From the NCBI RefSeq assembly GCF_002240355.1, contig NZ_CP016353.1, positions 1,538,501-1,602,500 on the forward strand: 64,000 bases of DNA. The letters run 5' to 3'. A program made the translations under genes and the position numbers. Each line of letters opens with the position of its first letter. The stretch's first letter is position 1. The notes beneath the pieces are model-generated. The model searched no databases and had not been told where the DNA came from. It saw only the letters and a list, made by a program, of their open reading frames with translations. Origin of the DNA: Prauserella marina (GTDB lineage Bacteria; Actinomycetota; Actinomycetes; Mycobacteriales; Pseudonocardiaceae). This document shows positions 28,829 to 37,763 of the stretch, piece after piece.

Positions 28829-29971
28829 ATGACCGTCGATTTGGGTTTGCCGGCCACTCCGCCCCCCGTACTCTCCGAACGCCGAAAGACCCGCCAGCTC
28901 CAGGTTGGCCAGGTCGGCGTCGGAAGCGACCATCCGATCTCCGTACAGTCGATGACCACCACCGTCACCGCTGACATCAACGCCACCCTGCAACAGATCG
29001 CCGAACTGACGGCGGCGGGTTGCGACATCGTCAGGGTCGCCTGCCCCAGTGCCGACGACGCCGAGGCGCTGCCGGCGATCGCCCGTAAGTCGAAGATTCC
29101 CGTCATCGCCGACATCCACTTCCAGCCGAGGTACGTCTTCGCCGCCATCGAGGCGGGTTGCGCCGCGGTGCGGGTCAATCCGGGCAATATCAAGAAGTTC
29201 GACGACAAGGTCGCCGAGATCGCCAAGGCCGCCGGCGAGCACGGCACCCCGATTCGCATCGGGGTCAACGCCGGTTCGCTCGACAAGCGGCTGATGGAGA
29301 AGTACGGCAAGGCCACTCCAGAGGCGCTGGCCGAGTCCGCGCTGTGGGAGGCGTCGCTGTTCGCCGAACACGACTTCCACGACCTCAAGATCTCGGTCAA
29401 GCACAACGATCCCGTCGTGATGGTGCGGGCCTACGAGTTGCTCGCCGAGCAGTGCGACTATCCGCTGCACCTCGGCGTCACCGAGGCGGGCCCCGCGTTC
29501 CAGGGCACGATCAAGTCCGCCGTCGCCTTCGGCGCGCTGCTGCGCCAGGGCATCGGCGACACGATCAGGGTGTCGCTTTCGGCCCCTCCCGTCGAAGAGG
29601 TCAAGGTCGGCACGCAGATCTTGCAGTCGCTGAACCTGCGGCCCCGCAAGCTGGAGATCGTGTCCTGTCCCTCGTGCGGCAGGGCGCAGGTCGACGTCTA
29701 CAAGCTGGCCGACGAGGTCACCGCTGGGCTGGAGGGCATGGAGGTTCCGCTGCGCGTCGCTGTCATGGGCTGTGTCGTGAACGGGCCGGGCGAGGCGAGG
29801 GAAGCGGATCTCGGTGTCGCCTCCGGCAACGGAAAGGGCCAGATCTTCGTCAAGGGCGAGGTGATCAAGACGGTGCCGGAGCACCAGATCGTCGAAACCC
29901 TCATCGAGGAAGCCATGCGCATCGCCGAGGAGTCCGGCGAGCAGGGTGAGCCGGTCGTCACGGTCGGTTGA
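28829..29971 (+). CDS. ispG: 4-hydroxy-3-methylbut-2-enyl diphosphate synthase
   Basis: Iron-sulfur enzyme of the MEP pathway (GcpE), which makes HMBPP from MEcPP. The 380-aa protein starts with a TIM-barrel domain ([25 protein letters not shown]) and ends with the 4Fe-4S domain whose cysteines are seen in SCPSCGR and [11 protein letters not shown]. It is 153 bp downstream of rip1, so it may have its own promoter. dxr and ispG together give two of the seven MEP steps in this cluster. Confidence 0.97.
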   Translation: MTVDLGLPATPPPVLSERRKTRQLQVGQVGVGSDHPISVQSMTTTVTADINATLQQIAELTAAGCDIVRVACPSADDAEALPAIARKSKIPVIADIHFQPRYVFAAIEAGCAAVRVNPGNIKKFDDKVAEIAKAAGEHGTPIRIGVNAGSLDKRLMEKYGKATPEALAESALWEASLFAEHDFHDLKISVKHNDPVVMVRAYELLAEQCDYPLHLGVTEAGPAFQGTIKSAVAFGALLRQGIGDTIRVSLSAPPVEEVKVGTQILQSLNLRPRKLEIVSCPSCGRAQVDVYKLADEVTAGLEGMEVPLRVAVMGCVVNGPGEAREADLGVASGNGKGQIFVKGEVIKTVPEHQIVETLIEEAMRIAEESGEQGEPVVTVG

Positions 29972-30011
29972 GTCACTTGCCCGGCGCGGCGAAAGCGCAC
30001 ACGCTGGGGTG

Positions 30012-30866
30012 ATGGCGGGCGACGAGTGGGCTGTGCGGGAGCCGCACCCCGAGCTGCGCCGTCATGTCTCCCGCTACATCGGTTACACCCAGAGCGGGAA
30101 TCTGCCTTCCGTGCACCGCGGCCTGCCGAGCAGGCACGTCACCGTGAGCATCAGTCTCGCCGCGCCCATTCGCGTGCTCGCCCTGCCGGACGGCACGGGA
30201 AAGCCGTCGAGCCTCACCGGACTCGTCGGCGGAATACACGTGGGGCCCGCTTTGATCGCCCAGGACGCGTTCCAGAGTGGAATCCAGCTCGAACTGAACC
30301 CGCTCGGCACGGCGGCCCTGCTCGGAGTCTCCTCGGCCGAACTGGCAGGCGACATCGTCGACCTCGCCGACTTCGGCTCGCCAGCGCTCGCGTCGCTGGC
30401 GGCAAGGCTCGCGGAGACACCGACCTGGCGGGGCCGGTTCGCCGTACTCGACGCGGTGCTCAGAGCGCAGCTCGCGGAAAGCGGCGGCGTGCCTGCCGAG
30501 ATCGAGTGGGCGTGGCGGCGGCTGACGGGTGCCGCTGGGGCACTCAGGGTCGCCGATCTCGCGAGCGAGGTCGGCTGGAGCCGCAGGCATTTCGGGGAAC
30601 GATTCCGGCGCGAGCTGGGGCTTTCACCGAAGCAGGCGAGCAGGGTGCTGCGCTTCGAGCGCGCAAACACCCTGCTGCGCGGCGAGCCGACGGCAACGAG
30701 GGGAGGGCTGGCGGAACTCGCCGTGCTGTGCGGGTACTACGACCAGGCCCACCTGACCAACGAGTGGCAGGCCCTCGCGGGCTGTAGCCCCGGTGCCTGG
30801 ATCGCCGAAGAGCTCCCATTTCTGCAAGCCGGGGCCGAAGGCGAGCGGTCAGACTCCTTCGCATGA
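30012..30866 (+). CDS. AraC family transcriptional regulator
   Basis: 284-aa regulator with a C-terminal AraC helix-turn-helix (LRVADLASEVGWSRRHFGER, then LAELAVLCGYYDQAHLTNEW). The N-terminal ~170 residues resemble the DUF6597-type ligand domain (ELRRHVSRYIGYTQS, PSRHVTVSISLAAP). ATG at 30012 is chosen; the upstream residues overlap ispG. Its stop overlaps the start of the following VOC gene (ATGA), so the two are translationally coupled and probably work together. Confidence 0.87.
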   Translation: MAGDEWAVREPHPELRRHVSRYIGYTQSGNLPSVHRGLPSRHVTVSISLAAPIRVLALPDGTGKPSSLTGLVGGIHVGPALIAQDAFQSGIQLELNPLGTAALLGVSSAELAGDIVDLADFGSPALASLAARLAETPTWRGRFAVLDAVLRAQLAESGGVPAEIEWAWRRLTGAAGALRVADLASEVGWSRRHFGERFRRELGLSPKQASRVLRFERANTLLRGEPTATRGGLAELAVLCGYYDQAHLTNEWQALAGCSPGAWIAEELPFLQAGAEGERSDSFA

Positions 30867-31270
30867 ACAATCCAGGAGTATGGCCGTCCCTGCTGTACCG
30901 GGACGCGGAGGCCGCGCGAACGTTTCTCACCGAGGTCTTCGGGTTCACCGAGACCCTGACCGTGCGCGCCGAGGACGGAGTCGCGATCGCGCACGGCGAG
31001 CTGGTGTGGCCGGAGGGCGGCGGGATCATGTACGGCTCGCGTTCGGAGTGCGGGCACGACCTGCCGAAGCCGGAGTCGCCACAGTGGATCTACGTCGTCG
31101 CCGACGATCCGGACGCCGTGTATGGCAGGGCACTCGCCGCGGGTGCCACGATCGCGGAGAAGCCGTATGACACCGACTACGGCTCCCGCAACGTCGGTAT
31201 CGCCGACACCGAGGGCAACGTGTGGACGTTCGGCACCTACCCGGGTACTACCTCACCGGCGACTGGTTGA
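30863..31270 (+). CDS. VOC family protein
   Basis: 135-aa single vicinal-oxygen-chelate domain with SLLYRDAEAARTFLTEVFGF at the start and GIADTEGNVWTFGTY at the end. Relatives include glyoxalases, bleomycin-binding proteins and PhnB-like proteins; the substrate is unknown. The ATG lies within the stop of the AraC gene, and this regulator-VOC pairing is common in actinobacteria. Its last 23 nt overlap the convergent SDR gene. Confidence 0.85.
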   Translation: MNNPGVWPSLLYRDAEAARTFLTEVFGFTETLTVRAEDGVAIAHGELVWPEGGGIMYGSRSECGHDLPKPESPQWIYVVADDPDAVYGRALAAGATIAEKPYDTDYGSRNVGIADTEGNVWTFGTYPGTTSPATG

Positions 31271-32102
31271 CCCCCGGCAGCAGCAGGTGTCCGGCCTCGA
31301 CCGGGATGGTCACTCCGGTGACCGCCTCGGCGAGGTCGGAATTGAGATAGAGCGCCGCGTTCGCGACGGCCCGGGGATCGAGGAACGTCGTGCCTTTCAG
31401 CGCGCCGTAGTGGTATCCGGCCGTGCGGAAGTCGGCCTCGGTTCCGCCCTCGTGCCCAGCGAACATGTTCCACGCGCGCTGGTGGTTGATCATCGGGGTG
31501 TCGATGGCGCCGGGGCTGATCGCGTTGCAGCGCACCCCGTGCGGTGCCAGTTCGAGCGCGATGCTCTTCATCAGGCCGATGACGCCGTGTTTGGCCGAGA
31601 CGTAGGCGGCGTAGCCGGGACCGGGTTCGAGGCCGTTCACCGACGAGGTGATCACGATCGATCCGCTCCCGCGCTCGATCATGTGCGGGGCCACGGCTTT
31701 CGCCGATTTCCACACCCCGGTGAGGTTGGTGCCGATCATCTCGTCCCACGACACTTCGGTCAGTTCCCAGAACGAGCCGCCGGTCCAGATGCCCGCGTTG
31801 GCGATCAGGATGTCGATCCGGCCGAACTCGGCGATGCCGAGTGCGACGGCGTCGTCGAGCGCGGCCTGGTCCCTGACGTCGGCCTGGACCCCGATCGCCC
31901 TCCTGTCCAGTGCCTCGACGAGCGTCACCGTTTCCGCGAGATCATCCGGTTCCGCCATCGGGTAGTCCACAGTGGAGAGTTGGCTCGCGATGTCGGCGAC
32001 GATGATGTCGGCGCCCTCCTTCGCGCAGGTCACCGCGTGCGCCCTGCCCTGGCCTCGCGCGCCACCGGTGATGAGGGCGACCTTGCCGTCGAGCAGGCCC
32101 AT
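31248..32102 (-). CDS. Mycofactocin-type SDR oxidoreductase
   Basis: 284-aa short-chain dehydrogenase with NAD loop GGARGQGRAHA, NANAG-like ILIANAGIWTG, catalytic S (VITSSVNG) and YVSAKHG. The G-ARGQGR-HA loop and an insert around residues 35-55 (ASQLSTVDYPMAEPDDLAET) mark the mycofactocin-coupled SDR group, whose bound NAD is re-oxidised by the peptide cofactor mycofactocin instead of exchanging. The substrate is probably an alcohol or ketone. ATG at 32102 with GGGAGG upstream. It lies 29 bp downstream of a sister gene on the same strand. Confidence 0.88.
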   Translation of the reverse strand: MGLLDGKVALITGGARGQGRAHAVTCAKEGADIIVADIASQLSTVDYPMAEPDDLAETVTLVEALDRRAIGVQADVRDQAALDDAVALGIAEFGRIDILIANAGIWTGGSFWELTEVSWDEMIGTNLTGVWKSAKAVAPHMIERGSGSIVITSSVNGLEPGPGYAAYVSAKHGVIGLMKSIALELAPHGVRCNAISPGAIDTPMINHQRAWNMFAGHEGGTEADFRTAGYHYGALKGTTFLDPRAVANAALYLNSDLAEAVTGVTIPVEAGHLLLPGVNQSPVR

Positions 32103-32131
32103 GCCGGTCCTCCCGGGGTTTCCTTGCCTGG

Positions 32132-32959
32132 TCAGAGAGCACCACCGGCGTCGACGACGTGGGTCGTGCCGGTGACGTAGCGACCCTGGTCGGAAACGAG
32201 GTAGAGGATCGCGTTGGTGATGTCCTCCGGTTCGAGCGCTGCCACCGGCAGCCTGTTCAGCGTGCGGGCGGCTTCCTCGAACTCGGCGCGGCCGGGGTTC
32301 TCGACGTCGGGCCGGAAAAGGCGGTAGGTCGCCTCGTTGAGGATCATGTCGGTGGCCACCGTCGTCGGATGCACCGTGTTGACCCTGATGTCGTGCGGGG
32401 CGAGTTCCTTTGCCATGACCTTCATGAGCATGACGAGACCTGCCTTGGCCGCGGAGTAGTGCGCGGTGTTCTCGTTGGCGTAGATCGCGGCGAGAGAACT
32501 GGTGATGACGACGGAACCGCCGCGCCCGCCGGACACGATGTGCGGGACCGACACCTTGAGCGACTTCCACACGCCCGTCAGGTTGATGTCGATCATGTCC
32601 TGCCAGGTCTGATCGCTCATCTCCAGTGTCGGTGCCGGTGACGAGATGCCCGCGTTGGCGAGCACGATGTCGAGCCTGCCCAGTTCGGCGACTCCCTGCT
32701 CGACGACCTTGGCGAGTGCCGAGGTGTCGCGGACGTCGGCGTCGGCCGCGACGATCCTGCGATCGAGTGCTTCGACCTGGCGGACGGTCTCCGCGAGATC
32801 GTCCGCCGTCGCCAGCGGATAGGGGACACTCCCGACGGTGGCGGTCGTGTCGATCGCGATGATGTCGGCGCCTTCCTCGGCGAGCTTCACGGCATGACTG
32901 CGCCCTTGCCCGCGTGCGGCACCCGTGATGAAAGCGACCTTGCCAGCTAACCGCCCCAT
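32132..32959 (-). CDS. Mycofactocin-type SDR oxidoreductase
   Basis: 275-aa short-chain dehydrogenase of the same group as its downstream neighbour: TGAARGQGRSHAV loop, IVLANAGISSP, VITSSLAAIY and YSAAKAG. The insert after the second strand (TTATVGSVPYPLATADDLAE) is again of the mycofactocin-coupled type. ATG at 32959 has GGAGGCGCTT upstream. The two SDRs are clearly related but not near-identical, suggesting an old duplication. No mycofactocin biosynthesis gene lies in the window. Confidence 0.88.
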   Translation of the reverse strand: MGRLAGKVAFITGAARGQGRSHAVKLAEEGADIIAIDTTATVGSVPYPLATADDLAETVRQVEALDRRIVAADADVRDTSALAKVVEQGVAELGRLDIVLANAGISSPAPTLEMSDQTWQDMIDINLTGVWKSLKVSVPHIVSGGRGGSVVITSSLAAIYANENTAHYSAAKAGLVMLMKVMAKELAPHDIRVNTVHPTTVATDMILNEATYRLFRPDVENPGRAEFEEAARTLNRLPVAALEPEDITNAILYLVSDQGRYVTGTTHVVDAGGAL

Positions 32960-33182
32960 GAAGCGCCTCCGTGACGTCGACTGTGACACCGGTACTCGTT
33001 GCTTGCGGAGATTATGACACGCGGTGACATAAGTAAAGTGCTTTCGTCGGCGCCGTCTGTGCTGTCCACGATCGACAGTGCGGCGGCCCCGATGCCGGGA
33101 TCCGGTGGGCTTCACGCGTCCGACCGTGTTGTCCGGCGGTTATTTTTTCCGTAACCCGGCATCTTCTGGCAGGCTTGTCGAC

Positions 33183-34037
33183 GTGTTGCGGCTTGCAGGA
33201 GCGCGGCTGCTCGACGACAAGGATTACCCGGCGGTTCGCGCGGCGCTCGCCGCGGACCCGGTGGGCGCCTGCATGGTGTCCGCACGCATCGAGATCGCCG
33301 GGCTCGATCCATGGCGGCTGGGCGGCGAACTGTGGGGGACCGAAGGCAGGCCCTCGCGTGGTGGTGGCCTGCAAGGTTTGTGCTTTTCCGGCCCCAACAT
33401 GATCCCGTTGCGCGGCACCCCTGCCGCGCTGCGTTCCTTCGCCGACCGCGCGCTGCGGCGGCAGCGCACCTGCTCCTCGCTGGTCGGGCCCTCCGAGCAG
33501 GTACTCGGCCTGTGGGACGAGCTGACGACGGAGTGGGGGCCGGCAAGGGAGGTCCGGCACGACCAGCCGCTGATGGCCCTCGACGGCAGGCCGAGGACGA
33601 AGGGCGATCCGCGCGTGCGCGCGGTGCGCGTCGAGGAACTGGAGCGCTACCTTCCCGCCGCCATCGCCATGTTCATCGAAGAGGTCGGGGTCGATCCGAG
33701 GGCTGGAGACGGCGGAGCGAGCTACCGGGCGAGGGTCGCGGAGCTGATCTCAAGTGGAAGGGCCTTCGCGAGGTTCGACGACGGCGAAGTGGTGTTCAAG
33801 GCCGAGATCGGCGCGCTGTCGCGTGGCGTCGGCCAGATCCAGGGCGTGTGGGTGCACCCCGACCGGCGAGGGCAGGGGCTCGGCGTAGCCGGAACCGCCG
33901 CCGTCGCCGAGCGGCTCGTCACCGGGATGGGCCGCACCGCGAGCCTTTACGTGAACAGCTACAACGCTCCCGCGCTCTCGGTGTACCGCAAGATCGGCTT
34001 CCGTCAGGTCGGCCGGTACGCCACCGTACTGTTCTGA
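33183..34037 (+). CDS. GNAT acetyltransferase with N-terminal DUF4081 domain
   Basis: 284 aa in two halves. Residues 1-130 (LRLAGARLLDDKDYPAVRAA, GLCFSGPNMIPLRG) resemble DUF4081, and residues 140-280 form a GNAT domain with the acetyl-CoA loop VWVHPDRRGQGLGVAGTAA and NSYNAPALSVYRKIGF. The acceptor is unknown. The GTG at 33183 is chosen over the longer frame because similarity begins there. A gene of this type lies next to ispG in mycobacteria too, so the link to the ispG-pbp-map region is conserved. Confidence 0.88.
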   Translation: MLRLAGARLLDDKDYPAVRAALAADPVGACMVSARIEIAGLDPWRLGGELWGTEGRPSRGGGLQGLCFSGPNMIPLRGTPAALRSFADRALRRQRTCSSLVGPSEQVLGLWDELTTEWGPAREVRHDQPLMALDGRPRTKGDPRVRAVRVEELERYLPAAIAMFIEEVGVDPRAGDGGASYRARVAELISSGRAFARFDDGEVVFKAEIGALSRGVGQIQGVWVHPDRRGQGLGVAGTAAVAERLVTGMGRTASLYVNSYNAPALSVYRKIGFRQVGRYATVLF

Positions 34038-34104
34038 GCCGTTCGGCCCGCCGCCTGGACACGCCGGTGCGGCCGATGTCGGTGGCGCGCAATACCCTGC
34101 TTGC

Positions 34105-35946
34105 GTGCAACGGAGACGTGGCGTGGCCCACCGGGCCGCGAGGGGTGGCAGGGTCGGTGCCGTACTTGTGACCGTGGCGCTCGTCGTGGCCGGATGCGGC
34201 GTGTTCGGCGGGAACGGCCCCCAGGAGGTCACCGAGGAGTTCCTCGGCGCGTTCGCCGCTGGCGACACCGCGGCCGCCGCCGCGCTGACCGATTCGCCGA
34301 AGTCCGCGAAAGCGGTACTCGACCAGGCTCGCTCGGCGCTGAAGCCGCGCTCGGTCAAGGGCACCGTGCACGAGGCCAAGGAGACGGGGGAGAACTCGGG
34401 GGCGGCCGAGGCGAGCGCCGAGTACTCGCTCGCATGGCGGCTCGGCAACGGAGGGCGCTGGGACTACCCCGCGACCGCGAAGCTGCGCACCATCGACGGC
34501 GAGTGGAAGCTGCGCTGGTCACCCTCGCTCGTCCACCCCGAACTCGGCGCGCAGCAGACCATCGCGCTGCGCACGCAACCCGCTCCGCTCGCGCCCGTGC
34601 TCGACAGGGACGGCGCTCCGCTGCTGCAAACCGACACCGTGGTGAGCGTGCTGGTGGATCCGGAGGAAGCGGGGGAGGAACTGGATTCGGTCGCCGGCGC
34701 GCTCGGCTCCGCGCTCAACCCGATCGACGATGGCATCACCAAGCGGTCGGTGCTCGAAGGAATCAAGAAGACCGAAAAGGGCAAGCCCTACGTCGTGGCA
34801 GCCCTGCGATCGGCCGACTACCAGCGGGTCAAGCCCGCCATCTACGAGTTGCCCGGCGTACGGTTCACCAGCCAGGAACGCCTGCTCGCCGTCGATAAGG
34901 ACCTCGGAAGCCAGATACTTCCCGCGATCAGGGGAACCGTGCAGGACAAGGCGGCGGGCACCGAGGGCTGGCGGGTCGTGACCGTAAGCGCGACCGGCGC
35001 CGAAGGCGGGGAACTGCACAACGAGCAGCCCAAGCCCGCCGAGGCGTTCACGAGCACGCTCAGTATCGCGGCCCAGACCGCAGCTGAGCGAGCGCTCGAT
35101 GGAGCGGACGGCTCGGCCATGCTCGTCGCGATGGAGGCATCCACCGGCGAACTGCTCGCCGTCGCGCAGAACGCGAAGGCCGACGAACAGGGCGCGGTCG
35201 CGCTCACCGGCCGGTTCCCGCCCGGTTCCACCTTCAAGATCGTCACCGCGGTCGCCGCGCTCACCGCGAACGCGACCACGGCCGACTCCACAGTGGACTG
35301 CCCGGCGACGACGACGATCGGCAACCGGCGCATTCCCAACGACAACGAGTTCGCGCTGGGGAAGGTGCCGCTGCACACGGCATTCGCGAGGTCGTGCAAC
35401 ACCACGTTCTCCCAGCTGGCGGCCGGGCTGCCGGCCGACGCGCTCGGCAAGAGCGCGCAGGATCTGGGCATCGGCGCCGACTTCGTCGTGCCTGGCATCA
35501 CCACCATCACCGGCTCGGCGCCCCGTGCCGAGGATCCGGTGCAGCGGGCCGAGAACGGCATCGGGCAGGGCACGGTGCTGGCGAGCCCGTTCGGGATGGC
35601 GGTCGCCGTCTCGACGGTGGCCACCGGCAAAACGCCGACCCCGAGCCTGGTGAGGGGCATGGCTTCCGAGGCGACCAGGCTGGGCGAGCCGGTCAAGCCC
35701 GAGGTGCTGGACACCGTCAGGACGATGATGCGCGAGGTGGTCACCGACGGCACCGCGCGGGCATTGAACGACCTTCCCGGGGTTGCGGGCAAGACCGGAA
35801 CCGCCCAGTTCGGCGACGGCAAGAACGCGCACGGCTGGTTCGCCGGATACCAGGGCGACATCGCGTTCGCCGTGCTCGTCGAGGGTGCGAACTCGTCCTC
35901 GCCCGCCGTCGACGTGACCCACCGGTTCCTCGCTGACCTGCGATGA
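34105..35946 (+). CDS. Class B penicillin-binding lipoprotein
   Basis: 613-aa transpeptidase. A lipobox VVAGC puts the lipid anchor on C31; an NTF2-like/MecA_N-type domain (about residues 38-150) and a dimerisation-type domain follow, then the penicillin-binding domain with S375-T-F-K, S430-C-N and K563-T-G, all intact. It should crosslink peptidoglycan outside the membrane and bind beta-lactams. The homologous gene in mycobacteria occupies the same place between ispG and map. GTG start at 34105; a GTG at 34120 is an alternative. Confidence 0.92.
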   Translation: MQRRRGVAHRAARGGRVGAVLVTVALVVAGCGVFGGNGPQEVTEEFLGAFAAGDTAAAAALTDSPKSAKAVLDQARSALKPRSVKGTVHEAKETGENSGAAEASAEYSLAWRLGNGGRWDYPATAKLRTIDGEWKLRWSPSLVHPELGAQQTIALRTQPAPLAPVLDRDGAPLLQTDTVVSVLVDPEEAGEELDSVAGALGSALNPIDDGITKRSVLEGIKKTEKGKPYVVAALRSADYQRVKPAIYELPGVRFTSQERLLAVDKDLGSQILPAIRGTVQDKAAGTEGWRVVTVSATGAEGGELHNEQPKPAEAFTSTLSIAAQTAAERALDGADGSAMLVAMEASTGELLAVAQNAKADEQGAVALTGRFPPGSTFKIVTAVAALTANATTADSTVDCPATTTIGNRRIPNDNEFALGKVPLHTAFARSCNTTFSQLAAGLPADALGKSAQDLGIGADFVVPGITTITGSAPRAEDPVQRAENGIGQGTVLASPFGMAVAVSTVATGKTPTPSLVRGMASEATRLGEPVKPEVLDTVRTMMREVVTDGTARALNDLPGVAGKTGTAQFGDGKNAHGWFAGYQGDIAFAVLVEGANSSSPAVDVTHRFLADLR

Positions 35947-36002
35947 AAGCGCGATCGACCAGTCCGGCGATCGGTACGTCGCGCGGGTCGTAGGCTGGTG
36001 GT

Positions 36003-36860
36003 ATGCCCGTTCGTGCCCCATTGCAGTCAGGTGTCCAGGCGCCGCGCCGCGCGGTCCCCGCTTCCATCGCGCGTCCCGAGTACGTCGACAAGCCAGCGCC
36101 CAAACGGGACACCGGCAACGGCGTGCGGACCCCCGAGGTCATAGAGGCCATGCGGATCGCGAGCAAGATCGCGGCGCAGGCGCTGGAAGAGGGTGGCAAG
36201 GCGGTCAAGCCGGGCAACACCACCGACGACATCGACAAGGTCGTCCACGAGTTCCTGATCGATCACGGCGCCTATCCCTCGACGCTGGGCTACCGCAACT
36301 TCCCCAAGTCGTGCTGCACCTCGCTCAACGAGGTGATCTGTCACGGCATCCCCGACTCGACGGTGATCGAGGACGGCGACATCTGCAACATCGACGTCAC
36401 CGCCTACATCGGCGGAGTGCACGGCGACACCAACGCCACCTTCCTCGCCGGTGACGTCTCCGAGGAGGCGAGGCTGCTGGTGGACCGCACCCGCGAGGCA
36501 ACGGCTCGCGCGATCAAGGCGGTGCGTCCAGGCAGGCAGCTCAACGTCATCGGCAGGGTCATCGAGTCCTACGCCAAGCGATTCGGCTACGGCGTGGTGA
36601 GGGACTTCACCGGGCACGGTGTCGGCCCCGCCTTCCACACGGCGCCGACGGTGCTGCACTACGAGGAGCCCTCCGTCGACACGGTGATCGAGCAGGGCAT
36701 GACGTTCACGATCGAGCCGATGATCACGCTGGGGACCATCGACTACGACGTGTGGGCCGACGACTGGACCGTCACCACCAAGGACAAGAAGTGGACGGCC
36801 CAGTTCGAGCACACCATCGTGGTGACCGAGAGCGGGGCTGAGATCCTCACGCTGCCCTGA
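36003..36860 (+). CDS. map: Methionine aminopeptidase, type I with N-terminal extension
   Basis: Removes the initiator methionine from new proteins; cobalt/iron-type metalloenzyme. The 285-aa protein has the five metal ligands: D in [12 protein letters not shown] in GDTNATF, H in FTGHGVG, E in FTIEPM and E in QFEHTI. The ~40-residue Pro-rich N-terminus ([18 protein letters not shown]) matches the MapB type of actinobacteria, which may dock on the ribosome. Only 6 bp separate its stop from a 167-bp palindromic element. Confidence 0.95.
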   Translation: MPVRAPLQSGVQAPRRAVPASIARPEYVDKPAPKRDTGNGVRTPEVIEAMRIASKIAAQALEEGGKAVKPGNTTDDIDKVVHEFLIDHGAYPSTLGYRNFPKSCCTSLNEVICHGIPDSTVIEDGDICNIDVTAYIGGVHGDTNATFLAGDVSEEARLLVDRTREATARAIKAVRPGRQLNVIGRVIESYAKRFGYGVVRDFTGHGVGPAFHTAPTVLHYEEPSVDTVIEQGMTFTIEPMITLGTIDYDVWADDWTVTTKDKKWTAQFEHTIVVTESGAEILTLP

Positions 36861-36866
36861 CCTGGG

Positions 36867-37033
36867 CTAGGGCCTGTCTGACAATCCCGTTGCCCGCTGC
36901 GCGGGGTCAGCGTGGCCCCTCGCCGCGTTGTCGGAAAGCCCGAGTACGACCCGGTACGAGGACTTCCCTCCGCCTTGCGAGGAACCACGCTGATCCCCGC
37001 TCGCACGGCAGAGGATTGTCAGCCACGCCCTAG
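36867..37033. mobile_element. MITE-like long imperfect palindrome
   Basis: Terminal inverted repeats 36867-36887 and 37013-37033 match at 19 of 21 positions (CTAGGGC..TGACAATCC). The interior is also an imperfect palindrome, for example GCGGGGTCAGCGTGG near 36900 against CCACGCTGATCCCCGC near 36986. There is no ORF. The ends CTAGGGCCTGTCTGAC resemble termini of IS5-type elements, so a non-autonomous derivative is likely. It fills the gap between the convergent map and GntR genes and its right end supplies the GntR stop codon. It could act as a two-way terminator. Confidence 0.7.
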
Positions 37034-37713
37034 TCGTATTCCTCGCTGCCGCGCGCGAGCAGTTCGTCGAGGAAGCCGCATGCCTCGGCGGCAGCGCGGT
37101 CGGCGTCGCCGTCGATGATCGCGGCGAGCAGGTCGTGGTGCCCGATCGACTCGGTCTCCGCCGGTTCGGTCCGTGTGGTGGCCGCGACGCTCGCCGTCAC
37201 CACCTCGGTCAGCCCCCGGTACAACTCGGCGAGCAGGGTGTTGTGGCTCGCCTCGACGACGGCGAGATGGAAGTCCGCGTCGACGCGCACGTAGGTCTCG
37301 TAGTCCTTCGCCAGCCACGCGTCGTCGCGTTCGCCGAGTAGCCGGGTGAGCTCTCGCACGTCGGCGTCGGTCCGCTGGGTCGCGGCGAGCCTTGCGCCCT
37401 CGGCTTCGAGCGGCTTGCGTACCTGGAGCACTTCCCTCAGTTCCGTCCCGCACATCTTGCGGACCGCGCCGGACACCTCGCTGGTGGCTCTGACATAGGT
37501 GCCGTCGCCCTGCCTCACTTCGAGCAGGCCGCCGTGTGCCAGCGCGCGCACCGCCTCGCGGACGGTGTTGCGGCCGACCTCCAGTTCGGCGACGAGTTCC
37601 GGTTCGGTGGGGATGCGCTCGCCGACCGGCCATTCCCCGGTCCTGATGGCTTCCGTGAGCTGGCCGATGACCTGGTCGACCAGGCCGGATCGACGAGTGC
37701 TCGCCAACGGCAT
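37030..37713 (-). CDS. GntR family regulator (FadR/FCD subfamily)
   Basis: 227-aa regulator with an N-terminal winged helix (IPTEPELVAELEVGRNTVREAVRALAH in two overlapping parts) and a C-terminal all-helical FCD ligand domain with the metal-type residues D and H (YVRVDADFHLAVVEASHN, HHDLLAAI). It is divergent from an MFS transporter gene 50 bp away, which is the obvious target; the regulator probably senses the transported compound. The TAG stop lies inside the inverted repeat of the palindromic element. ATG at 37713. Confidence 0.9.
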   Translation of the reverse strand: MPLASTRRSGLVDQVIGQLTEAIRTGEWPVGERIPTEPELVAELEVGRNTVREAVRALAHGGLLEVRQGDGTYVRATSEVSGAVRKMCGTELREVLQVRKPLEAEGARLAATQRTDADVRELTRLLGERDDAWLAKDYETYVRVDADFHLAVVEASHNTLLAELYRGLTEVVTASVAATTRTEPAETESIGHHDLLAAIIDGDADRAAAEACGFLDELLARGSEEYD

Positions 37714-37738
37714 CTCTACGTCCTCTCAACCGATCATC

Positions 37739-37758
37739 CTACCTTTTTGTTAGGGTAG
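37739..37758. promoter_or_regulatory. Candidate GntR operator
   Basis: CTACC (37739-37743) and GGTAG (37754-37758) form an inverted repeat around an AT-rich 10-bp centre (TTTTTGTTAG) directly before the MFS start. Symmetry and position fit an operator for the divergent GntR regulator, but the arms are only 5 bp. Confidence 0.4.
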
Positions 37759-37763
37759 CCGAC

